From the NCBI GenBank assembly GCA_963693305.1, contig OY855903.1:58497350-58561349 (forward strand): DNA of 64,000 nucleotides, given 5' to 3'. The notes below the pieces were generated by a model. The model was not told the origin of the DNA and made no database searches. It was given only the letters and a program-made list of their open reading frames with translations. Positions 45,582 to 56,132 of this stretch are shown here, piece by piece. The position numbers and the translations under genes are program-made. Each line of letters opens with the position of its first letter. Within the stretch, counting starts at the first letter, position 1. Source of the stretch: Meandrina meandrites (lineage: Eukaryota; Cnidaria; Anthozoa; Scleractinia; Meandrinidae).

Positions 45582-48500
45582 CTGTAAACAAAATCACAAT
45601 TATGGATAACAACAATTATTATTCATTCAAAATATTTCTTCTCCGTTTCTGATTGACTTTCTCCCCGGCTAATTCCAGCTAACCAGCTAGCACCGACGAA
45701 ATTTGGAAGATGTTTCTATTATTGGACGATTCACGTCACACAACAACGGCTTTTACGCCGAACAGCCAGAGAGGCCGAAATTAAAATGGCCACAGGGTTT
45801 GAGCATCGCGGCGAAAACATTTTCATATTAGATGATAAAGATGGCGAAAACACACACAAAAAAAGCTTCGAAGGGAAGTCACTTGATTTTTAAAGCTTAT
45901 CTTCAGGAGAGAAACATCCAAAATCGAGCAACAGCGGAGGAATTTGTTACTGTTTTGCGAAAATTCTACGCCAAAGTGAGAACCCATTTAAAAGCATTTT
46001 GTGCTTTTAGAGCTCTGGAAATATTTTGAATGAATAATGAAAAAATTCTTGAATTCGGCTTTCTTATGATATGAAGAATTATGCTCAAATTAAATTTTTG
46101 CGCCTTTTCAAGCATGAAAACAAACTGAACCAGATATTTTTAAGCGATGACGTCATTTTATGACGTCATCGGTTAATGCTGTAAAGCGGAAAAGCGATGG
46201 AATTTATGGAATTTTTGGTGTTACGATTACTCCCTGAATTGAACCGAAGAGCAATGGGAACTAGGTGCATTGTTTGTATTCTTTTTGAGATCCGCCATCT
46301 TGTTTTTTGGCAAAGGAAGATATTTTTTTGCAGCTTGTATCATCACCGATCGGCAAACCTTATTTCATTTGTAGCTGTTAAATTGAGATTTCGAGTCTGC
46401 AGTGAGTGTTGCACTTTATCAGTTATCGAATAAATTTGGCATAAAGTTAAGAAGTGATGTCTGTCGTGACTGCAGACGAAGCAACCGATTATTAGCAGTT
46501 TTGAAACATCTGTTGAAAAGGTGAGCCATCTTAAACCTTTTTTTAAGCGATGACGATGACGTGATCGATTAATCTCGCCGTGCGAGTGGACAGGATCTGT
46601 TGTTGTCTGTTGTCTGTTGCCTGTTGTGATCAACCGATCTGTATACTCACCGAAGGGAATGCACAATGTGCGAGCCAGCGAGCCATGCGAGGCAGACCTG
46701 CGAGATCGTATAGGTAGCCTTTTTATTGGTATTTTTAAGTGCCTCGCAGGTCTGCCTCGCATGGCTCGCATGACTCGCTGGCTCGCATATTGTACACACT
46801 CGAACCGAATACTGGGAAAAGAAATCAAGTCAACTCAACAAGAAATCGTCGCATAGAACTCAAAGCAAAATACTCCTGGGCCGTTAGAAAGGACTAGTTT
46901 AAAGCATAAACGAAAGAAACAAATTATATTTGATGCGTTCTATAAGATTTAGTAAACAGAAATCTCTCCATTCTTTAAAACAAAAGGTGTCAACAATTTT
47001 AGACAGCGTTTGACCTTGCATCGTATATCGCATATCGTATGTCACGCCAAGATAACGCAATTTTTGTTGAACAATCATTCAGCACAGAAGTTGTCAGTTA
47101 CTTTTATGTACCCTAATTGTTTGACAAATGTCCTGAAAATTATCAAAGACCCCTTGTGAAACGTCATCGCTTCTGCATGCATCGCGTGCCGTTTATTTGC
47201 AAAAGTCAAAGCGAGTACGACTGTTCTAGATATCAAGTCTCCTTTATTTCTGTACAAAAATTACTTGATTGGAGCTTCTGTGTTCGCATTTAATGATCAA
47301 AACAAAGCCTAGGGAAAAAAGGATAAAAACACATATTACCGTCTTACCTTCGTTGTTCAATTACAACTCTGACAGCTTCCTTGCTCCCTGAACAGCAGCC
47401 CACATGCAGCGGTGTACTGCCTTTATAATCCACAGCTTCAGGATCACCGCCATGCTTTAATAAAGTTTCTGTTAGCTCCCCGTCATTTGCGTGCACGGCA
47501 AGATGAAGAGCGGTACAACCGAACTCATCAACAGCATTGACTTTTGCTCCACGCAGAATGAGTTTTTGCGTCATACCAAAGCCCGCCATATGCAGGCATG
47601 TTCTTCCCTGTGTATTAGTAGCATGGATATCACTTCCGTTTTCAATGAGCAGGCTGGCAATATCATCTCTATGGCTTGCAATGGCTAGGTGAAGAGGCGT
47701 GCTTCCTTGCTTGTTGCGACAATGAACATTCCCGCCTGCCTTCAACAAACGCCTTATAGCACCGATTGAAACTGTACCGAACGCTGTCGCAGCTTGATGA
47801 AGAGGAGTACATCCATCTGCATTCACTGCGTTTACATCTCCACCTTTTTTTATTATCAGTTTCAGAAGACTAGGAAGGAATATAGCAAAATGAATTGTTG
47901 TGTTGCCATCTTTATCTGCTACGTGCACGCTGCTTCCTTGTTCCAGTAAAATCGTCGATCCTTCCGTGTTGCTTGCAGCAAGACTTACTAGAAATGGCGT
48001 CTGTCCTTTGTTGTTAACAGCCGACAGGTCTGCGCCTCTATCAACAAGTCGTTGTATCATCTCTGAACTTCCTCGTGCAGCTGCTCGGTGTAGAGGTGTT
48101 TCTCCATTTTTGTCCCTTGCCTCAAGGTCCAACCCATGATCTAGGAGATTGTCCAACGCAGTGATGCCACGAGACACTGCCGCAAGGTGAAGAGTTGTTC
48201 GACCAGTCACCGCATCGACAGCGTGCATGTCACCCCCATTTTCAAGGTAAACGTGCGGAATGTTCCACTGCGGATCCCAGCTCGAGAAATAATTAGTACA
48301 TTCGTAAATTGCTCCAAGAATTGTACGTCCACTAAAATCTTTTGCATTAACGTCACTTCCATGATGAACAAGAAATTCAATCACCTCTCTGCACCCGCTT
48401 CTTACCGCCAGATACAGGGCAGTTCTCCCCTTGTTGTCAACAGCTCCCAAATCACTCCCATTTTGTAACAAAACTTCTGTAGCACCTAATTGCCCTCTTG

Positions 48501-51213
48501 CAGCAGCAAAGTGCAAAGGAAGCCAGCCCATTTTGTCAGCTAAATGAACATCAGCACCGTGTTGAATCAACACCTCAAGGGAGCTTGTGTTGCCCTCGTA
48601 TGCGGCTGCATGGAGAGGAGTGCGATTTTCCCTGTCCAAGGCCCCAACGTTCGCACCTTCCTGAAGGAGCCAAGCTGTGTTATCGCCTGTTGCGGCAAAA
48701 TGCAAACACGTCTCTTTGTTGACGTCTGGCAAATTAACATCAGCTCCATAACGTACAAGAAGTTCAAAGCATTCCCTTCCCCTTGTGGCAGGATGTATCA
48801 TAAGGTAATGAAGGGGAGATCTCCCATACTCATCAGTCACGTTCACCATGCTTCCATGATCCAACAGTGTTTCTATAAGGGTGATTTCAGCAGTCTCTGG
48901 GTCCCCATACCTCCCATGTTCTAAAGCAAGCATAAGAAGAGTCTTTCCCAGATTGTCCCTGGTGTGAACACTGCTTCCTTGTTTTAGTAATAATTGGACC
49001 ATTGGCAAAACACCACAAACTATTGCTTCAGCAAGGGGTGGACGACCTAATGTGTTTTTGACCTCCAAGTCAACGCCATGTTCCAACAACACCTGGGCTG
49101 CGTGGATTGCACATGAAGTTACAGCAATATGCAAGAGCGTCATCTCTTTTTCATCACATCTTATCTTGGCATCAGCACCGTACTGAAGTAACATCTGGAC
49201 AAGTTTACCATTGTTGTAAATGGTAGCATAGTAAAGGGGAGAGTAAGAATTCTTAACGTTTGTTTCAGAGCCGAGTTCAAGAAGAAGCTCTGCTACTTTA
49301 TCAAAATTCCTTGAACAAGCTATTTGAAGAGGCGTTTCAAATCTGCCATTCTTGATATTAACATCAGCACCATATGTGACAAGGAGCTTAACGATTTCCA
49401 TGGCACGGGGTTGTGGTGCGAACGCAAGAACATAAGAAAGAGCTGTATCGCCTGACACATTCCTTTCATTTACATCCACACCCTTCTCTAGAAGAAGCGC
49501 AATCGAATCACAGTCTTTCCGACAAGCTGCTGATGTCAGCAAAGTTTCGCCATCTTCCAAATCCTTATCGGAAAGTAGTTGAACAACATCACGAGAACAA
49601 TGCGTAGCAGCTAGCTCTAACAGAAACGAGTTGGAAGTATCCGCTCCTCGTTCTATCAGAAGTTTAGCTACCTCGGATTTACCCGACTGCAAGGCCCGAT
49701 ATAAGGGGGACATGTGTTCCATTTCGTACCTTGTATATTCATCTTCGTCTTCCTCGCTGCCTTCGCAGTCGCCAATGCTGTGATGGCTACAGCTTTCCTT
49801 GGCACTTTTTACTTCTGTGGCATTACTGCCATTGATGTTAGCTCCTTGATCTAAGAGAAAAGCGACCGTTCCATAATGTCCTTTCGCGGCCGCTCGCATC
49901 AGAGGCGTGTCGCCGAATCCGTCGACTCTGTCAACAACCTCTGAGAAACCTCTATCGACAAGAAGCTGCAATACATCTGTCAGTCCATTTTCAGCAGCCA
50001 TTACAAACAAATCGTCGCTAAGAAGGTTAGGATCGCCCAGGTTTACTGGCTTCAGATCGCATCCTCTTTCAATCAAAACCTTACATGCAGCAGCATGACC
50101 TTCTTCAACGGCAAAGGACAAAGCTGAGCAACCAAAATTGTCTCGTGCGTTTACTTCAGCACCTTGATTTAAAAGATAGCTGACTGTGTCAGATTGGCCC
50201 TTTTTAGCAGCGGCGTGTAACGGTGTTTCACCGTCGAAGTTCCTTGCATGAATATCGGCACCTATCTCAACGAGATACTGGACTAACTCCACACGAGTGG
50301 CCAAATGCAGAAGTGTTTCCCCGATTAACGTATTTGTTAATATATTCCCATTTTTCTCAAGAATAAATTTGACTGCATCTGTTTTATCTCCCATAGCTGC
50401 ATAATGTAAAGGCAACCGACCAAATGCATCGCCTCTGCTTAAATTTTCACCATTCTCTAGCAACAAATGAATAATTTGCAAGTGGCCCCTAAGTGCAGCT
50501 AACATGAGAAGAGTCGCACTGTTATTTCTGGATTTCCCTGCATCGGCACCATGCTCTAGAAGAAGACGAACGGCCTCTGTGTGACCGTTTTCAACTGCCA
50601 GATGAATTGCTGTTTTGGCGTAATTCCACTCCTCTGAAACATTAGCTCCAAGCTCTATTAGGCGTAGTATATTCGTAACTTTTCCACCAATTGCAGCATG
50701 ATGCAGTGCAGTGTATTCCTCATTATCGCGCATCTCTATAGACGCGCCTCTTTCGGCAAGAAATTTGACAACGTCCTCTTCATTAAACCTCGCTGCCAAC
50801 ATCAGCGGTGTCTCTCCATTCGCACACAGGTCAGGCGACTGAGCATCAACATGCTCACCACAATCAAGTAACCTACCAAGATGCTCTACTTGTCCCTTTT
50901 TTGCAGCTAAATGTAGAAGGGACTGAGACTGGAAATGCTTTGTTACTTTTTCAACTAATTCGCTTATTTGCTTATGCTCTTCAGAATCTTGTTGTCGCAA
51001 GACAGTGTAAATAGACTTGCCAGCGAAATTGGTTGCGTTGTGGCCAATTTTCAAACTAAAACTTATGGCACTGTCAAGTTTGTCTGGACTATTATTCAAG
51101 ATTGCGCTGACTGTTTCGATGTCTCCTTCAATACAGGCTGACTGTAGACAGCTCAGACCACTTTCCTTGTCAGGTGTGGTCAGTAAATCAAAGGCCAAAC
51201 TTTTCAAGGGCAG
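45074..51213 (-). CDS. Ankyrin-repeat protein, 5' end not found
   Basis: Two exons are seen on the minus strand, 51213-47348 and 45581-45074, joined in phase 2 (GTAAGA donor, TTTACAG acceptor) to give 1,457 codons and a TGA stop. The protein is built almost wholly of about 40 ankyrin repeats of the 33-residue TPLHxAAxxG type, for example TPLHAAAKKGQSDTVSYLL and TALHHAAIGG. A short acidic break (EDEDEYTRYE) lies in the middle. Ankyrin repeats bind other proteins; no death, NACHT, kinase or membrane domain is visible in this part. The big exon begins in phase 0 after TTTTCAG, so at least one coding exon lies upstream on this strand. Its content may decide the function. Confidence 0.88.
45786..45978 (+). 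pseudogene. Frameshifted N-terminal fragment of a ZMYM/QRICH1-like (DUF3504) protein
   Basis: From ATG 45786 one frame reads MATGFEHRGENIFILDDKDG and ENTHKK. A shift within the A run at about 45858-45866 carries on in the next frame as ASKGSHLIFKAYLQERN and TAEEFVTVLRKFYAK, before GTGAGA. The pattern NTKKA...F..YL.E.N, followed later by VLRKFYA.V, is the usual start of ZMYM/QRICH1/KIAA1958-type proteins, whose domain derives from Crypton-type recombinases. Only the first part is present and the frame is broken, so I take it as a relic. A sequencing error in the A run is the alternative. Confidence 0.5.
46146..46170. repeat. Doubled TGACGTCA palindrome
   Basis: GATGACGTCA, a TTTTA spacer and TGACGTCATC form one larger palindrome containing two perfect CRE-type octamers (46148-46155 and 46161-46168). 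Confidence 0.6.
46662..46794. repeat. Hairpin element with GCGAGCC-rich arms
   Basis: The arm with GTGCGAGCCAGCGAGCCATG pairs with the later arm containing GCATGGCTCGC and CTCGCTGGCTCGCA. One arm carries about eight extra bases. The loop is TA-rich. Confidence 0.75.
47348..51213 (-). CDS. Ankyrin gene, large internal exon
   Basis: This 3,866-nt exon, phase 0 in and two bases over at the end, encodes 1,288 residues. The first hundred (SLAFDLLTTPDKESGLSCLQ onward) are less regular; from LLHLAAKKGQVEHLGRLLDC the repeats run with almost no gaps to SKEAVRVVIEQR. A ladder of identical-length repeats inside one exon suggests growth by internal duplication. Confidence 0.9.
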
Positions 51214-51245
51214 CTGAAAATAAAAAAAAAATCCATGGTCTGAAC

Positions 51246-51648
51246 AGGGGCACCCAACGAGAAAATTTTACTATATGTGTCGGAACACCGTTTTTACGTT
51301 ATTACTGTCTATTTTGTGCGATTAAAAGCCTTATTTTTAAACGCTAAGGAAAGTGTATCTTTTCGGATACGCTAGCTGGACATTCAAACTTCAGAAAATT
51401 TTAGGGAACGAAATTTTTTAACCTAATTTACGAGCCGCTGTTGCCTTCTCGAAAATCGTAGCTGGCCTTTTTTCGTACCCAAAACGGCATTTTTCTCTCT
51501 CCGAAAACAACAGGCATTGCTTTCCCCATGTCACGAAAGTTTGAGCTAAAGAAATCTCCTGTTTTTCATCACTCTTTAATCCGAAAATTGTAGGCAATTA
51601 TAGGTCTTCCGAACAGATATTCACCGAAACGGTCTGTTGGGTGCCCCT
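51246..51648. mobile_element. hAT-like MITE with 8-bp target duplication
   Basis: Inverted ends AGGGGCACCCAAC (51246-51258) and GTTGGGTGCCCCT (51636-51648) match over 13 bp. GTCTGAAC is duplicated exactly at 51238-51245 and 51649-51656. Eight-base duplications are characteristic of hAT transposases. The element stands about 25 bases from the acceptor of the ankyrin exon. Confidence 0.85.
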
Positions 51649-51656
51649 GTCTGAAC

Positions 51657-52850
51657 AACGTGCATCCTATAAACTATTCACGTGGACCCCACATGACAAC
51701 AACAACAACAACAACAACAACATCAACAGGAATTGAAGTTTCAGTAGCACAATGGGTTTATTGAAATATAATTATGAACTCTTCTACAATCAACACTTGG
51801 GCAAATGTAATGCGGTGTAATTTTGTTTATAGCCATGCACTTCCATAAGGAAAATGGACCAATCACTGTGTTACTTTGAACCAAAAGATGGTAACCTCTT
51901 TTTTGATTGGCCTGTTTCAATCCGATTTCGGGGTGTTTCTCTGTTTGAAAATTAACCCTTAAGATTTAAATCGGGAAGGATGCATATGGCAGAATGGTTG
52001 CTGTCATTCTGAAGCAGTCTATGTTCAATTGGAGTTACAATGGAATGACTGTGATCCAGAGTTGATCACCCCAAAAGGGAGACTCAAGCATATGAGGAGA
52101 TTAAACAACATGTAAAGGAGATTTTTGTCGAAATTAATCAAGGTGACGGGAACCGGGAGAAATTGAGAAAAAATTCGCAATATTTTGTTATATTTTGCAA
52201 TACAAATGGGACAAAAAGGAGGAAACCACTACTGAAGGGGACAGGAAGCGGGAGGAGAAGATACAGGAAGTGGGAGGTTCAGACCCACCTGTCCCTCCCC
52301 ACTGCTACTAGTTCACAAGTTCAAATCCTCAGTCATCATGCTTTTTATAAAGCCAACCGGTCAAGTCCTCCTGCCAGTTGGGATTTTTAAACTAAAATGT
52401 TTGTTTCCTCTGTTTCAGTGGCAAACCTGTAAACTGTCTAGTAAACCAGCTAAGTGCATGGCCACTATAAACAACATTACATTTTACATTTACATTGTAC
52501 AATAGACAGGTCATGCAGAGAGGGCTTGGACAGCATTTACTGTTTATGAGTCATTAAGGTAATGCTGCTGATCATGAGTGTCAGTGCTTGCCCATGTTCA
52601 GGACCTCACAAGTTTACAAGTGGCAAAGCCAGAAGAACAATGACAGCTTTGCTGCTCATGTGTGAGGCCCCAAATGAGAGTCTGCATTCTCACTTCGTCA
52701 CAGATGCATGCACAGATTGTTGTCTTCAGAGTACCCACATTTTTTTTTGTTATACATTATTCCTGAATATCACTTAAGATGTTTTGATGATTTCGACAGA
52801 ACATTGCTGAAGATGTTCAGAACTTGATGCTCGCGATTATGAAATATTAA
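51657..52850. other. No gene recognised; AAC microsatellite at 51695-51722
   Basis: After a run of about nine AAC/CAA triplets the DNA shows no coding sequence I can support. An upstream exon of the ankyrin gene should lie somewhere on the minus strand beyond 51213, but none with the right phase and repeat content was found. Confidence 0.4.
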
Positions 52851-55036
52851 AGCGGAGCTCTCCAGCGGCCCGAAGGGCCGCAGAGCGGAGCCCCATAACT
52901 ACCGTGCGAGGATAGAAATTGAGAAAACCATGCGTTTGAGTTTTCATGGTCATCGTGGCTAGCGGCATGGCTCGCGGGCGCGTGCGCCTAGCGACGTCGC
53001 CCAAAATGGCGGCCATACTCCAGAAAAAGCTTGACCTGGGCATCTTACGTGTTTGATATTGACCATCCACTTTTCGTTAAAAGTTACCTATCGTAGAAGT
53101 TTGTAGGACACTGAACATTTTTTTTAAATCATGTTGAAAATCGAATAGGGATATTTCATTTCGCCTACACGAATCGATTGCGTGAAAAGGCGACAAAATC
53201 TTTGCTCAACCGCGGGAATGAAAACTTGTGAAGAAAGTGAGCAGCAGAACATATTTCTTCGTTATTATTTTTCACTCCATCACTTCAGAGATTTTTTCTC
53301 ACATCAAAAAAATGATCTGGACATTTCACATCAACTTAAACGAAGCCACTCACCCATGAAAAGGCGCCAAAATCTTTGACACGCTGTTCACGTTTAAAGC
53401 TGAATGAAACACGCGAAGAAAGCTGCTGAAGAACATAGATCGTCGTGGATATTTCTCGCTCTATTTACCCATCTACATCATGAAAACTTATTCCAAATCA
53501 TTTAGGACAACCTTGTAACGGGAAGAACCGAAGTAATTGCGGACTTGAACATGATATATCGGACTACAAGTCAAAAGAGCGATGTCCACGCGCGGTTCGA
53601 CCTGCGGCTGAGCAAGCCTGAAAATCACTGAATTGAGCTCAAATAAAAGTGACAGAGTGAACAAGTTCACTGAAGTGAAGGATAAAAGACTGTTAAAGGC
53701 TACACCGATGGAAAGAGAGAAATTGATCTTCGTTGATAATTCATATAATGTATATGTCGGTGGTGTTGGAGAAAGCTTACCGTGTTCGTCTCCGATATTA
53801 TTGGGCTGGTTTGAAAGCTTTGCCCTGCAGAATATACAAGCCTTCTTCAATAATGAGGTAACAAACGTAAATGTATGCACTAAGCGTAAGCCTAATTTTA
53901 TATTGAGAGAATTTACTTCATTTATGAACAAATTTGAAGTTGTGTCGCTTTTGAGATCTTCCGGTAAATATTTATCAAACCTGTTCGTGTTTGTACATTT
54001 TATACAGACATTGTTTATCAAATATTTCGTTTTAAGACTAGTGATGTTCACTACTGGATTTTGTAAACAAATTATTTAACGTCACGGATCAAAATCACAA
54101 TTTCGCAGGATTTCGGCTCGCTTGCATTTGTTTTGTTTCTCTTGTCCCTGCTTATCAGTGAGTGTGTTGAAATATCTTCGATGCGTAAACGAATATTTCG
54201 CCGGTTTCGTTGCGAGCTACCTGTGCTTGGCTGAGTGAGTTCAGACTTTACCTACCGCATATTTATACTTACCAGAAATGAAGAAAATTCATTCAGGTCT
54301 CTACATAAAATTATCTGAGGTACTCAGCAACGCGTACGATAAAACAGAATTAGTTAATCATTCCACTAAACCGCAACGAAAAGAAGATCGTTCAAAAAGT
54401 CAAAACAACATTGTAAGCTCATTCTAAGTTAGCCGGTGCACTACTTCCCAAATCACAAACTGCCACAATTCTTACACAAAAGCTGGTTTAAAATGACTTA
54501 CATAACCGGCACCATAAATTTTCAGAGTTTGTTTTGCCGCCTCGATTTTCTCAGTTTGCCGTGGCGTGAGTTCATTTTGTTTACTGTGTTTAGCAGCGAG
54601 TTCACTTTGTTTTTCTGTGTTTTGTTTTTGCCTTGAGTTGATTTTCTTGCCCTGACAGTTTTGTAGTAAATCAAAACAAGGTCAAGATTCTTTTTACATT
54701 GAAAAACTCATGGAGGTCCTGGAGGTGTATTAATTAGTGTACAGAAAACGTTATAAAGATTTAATTGTTTTGCGCCGACGTGCGTACGTGTGGAACCCAA
54801 TAAAATGCACTCGTCAAATTCAATTTTAGAACCTGTCAGTGAAAGGCTGTCACAGGAAAGAAAATTCAGACGGGACCACGAAATATATTGACGTCGCTTT
54901 CGTCAACAAAACCATGAGAGGTTTTTAACCTTAAGCGATTAAAATTTATTTTGTACCTATATGGGCCACTGTATAAGCGTAGAAATATAGTGTGGCTACC
55001 TATTTAGTAATGAAATTAATAAATTGGAGCTCCGCT
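52851..55036. mobile_element. Candidate 2.2-kb element with AGCGGAGCTC inverted ends
   Basis: AGCGGAGCTC at 52851-52860 is the exact complement of 55027-55036. The flanks are TTAA on the left and TTTA on the right, so the target duplication is imperfect. Near the left end is a hairpin, GCGGCCCGAAGGGCCGC. At 53180-53430 two related blocks beginning AAAAGGCG(A/C)CAAAATC are repeated. On the minus strand an open stretch ending before GTAAGT near 54509 contains QTEKIEAAKQTLKIYG, and another frame runs 54051-53488. None resembles a transposase I know, so it may be non-autonomous or of an unfamiliar kind. Confidence 0.5.
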
Positions 55037-56025
55037 TTTAGGCCTGCCTAAATCTATATATTAGGATGTGCTTTAATCACAGCAATATAACAGAATCCTT
55101 TTCATGTGATCGATCTTAGATGATCCTTTCGTTAACAGTCGAACGTATCGAGCATAGCAAGTGCTCTCCCTTGGAACATTTTAGGTAAGAGCAAAACTTA
55201 AATTGAAAAATCGGTTTAAATGTGGTCATTTAATTTTTAAATGCATTAGAACGGTCAACATCACATTGACGGCTGTTTATTATATTTTTAGGGAGCTTTT
55301 ATGGTTAATTTCAAAGCGTGTGCCTTTGATATCATTAGAAACTTCTCGACCAACACTGCACTGTGTAGCAATAGTATTATCGTTTGGATTACTGCAAACT
55401 ACTACTGTGAATCGCCACCACTTACCACTCGTCTTCCGAAGGAGTTATTCATCGTCTTCTCTGATACCAGCTACTTTTAAAATGAAAAGCTCAGTCAACA
55501 GAACATCACGAATTGATATGTCCTTCCGCATGCAAAGTCAGCAGGTTTCGAACAGATTAGACGAGCGGTGAAGAGTCTTCAAACAAACAACCACCAGTAG
55601 GCTCCTCCTAGGTTTTCTCGTCGAGAGGAAAGAAAAGAAGGTAAATCATTGCTCTGTGATCTGAGAACATGTTCGCAAAAAGCTGCAACTTTCTCGAAAC
55701 TTTCCTTCATCACATCGACTACCATTGCATGTCACGCGATCACGCAATCCCCAGCGCAATCGACGCAATCGACACGCAATCTCGTTCCCAGAGCCCACGC
55801 TCAAGCGCTGGTGGACACGGGCTCTGGGTTTGAAGATATTTCGTAGTACTTCCTACTTGACGAAGAGCGTTCGTGTTTTTACTCAAGATATATTTGCTGG
55901 CGTATTTTAAGAATGATCTCATTCAATATTCCTTCAAATGAAGTGTTCAAAATGCACTGGTGATACTTGTTAACTGTCGTGGCACGAAAACCAATGTAGA
56001 CAGACGGCAATAGCAACGTAACAGC
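55037..56025. other. Upstream region of ephrin 2
   Basis: No gene is recognised here. The part next to 56026 should include the 5' untranslated region and promoter of the second ephrin; no TATA-type element is convincing. Confidence 0.4.
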
Positions 56026-56132
56026 ATGTCCCAAAACACTGGACTGTGGTTTGTATTATTTCTTTGTCATTTTCAATTTGGATGGAATGTGGAATATTAT
56101 GAGTCAGTTCAGTGGACACCACAAAATCCTAA
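56026..56132 (+). CDS. Ephrin 2, exon 1
   Basis: It encodes the signal peptide and VEYYESVQWTPQNP, and ends in phase 2 before GTAAGT, as in ephrin 1. Confidence 0.85.

Larger units (their letters stand above)
45582..47347 (-). other. Ankyrin gene intron with foreign fragments
   Basis: The 1.77 kb intron contains a ZMYM/QRICH1-like fragment on the opposite strand (45786-45978), a doubled TGACGTCA palindrome (46146-46170) and a hairpin element (46662-46794). Confidence 0.7.

Noticed and set aside
46343..46828. Minus-strand frame of 161 codons rich in Arg and Ser
   Set aside because: It runs through the hairpin element at 46662-46794 and intron sequence, without splice or family support.
47491..51217. 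Several plus-strand open frames of 60-130 codons over the ankyrin gene
   Set aside because: They are antisense to regular ankyrin repeats, have no domains and are explained by the codon pattern of the true strand.
53633..54079. 148-codon plus-strand frame within the 52851-55036 element
   Set aside because: It overlaps a longer minus-strand frame, has no recognisable domain, and neither strand can be preferred on sequence alone.
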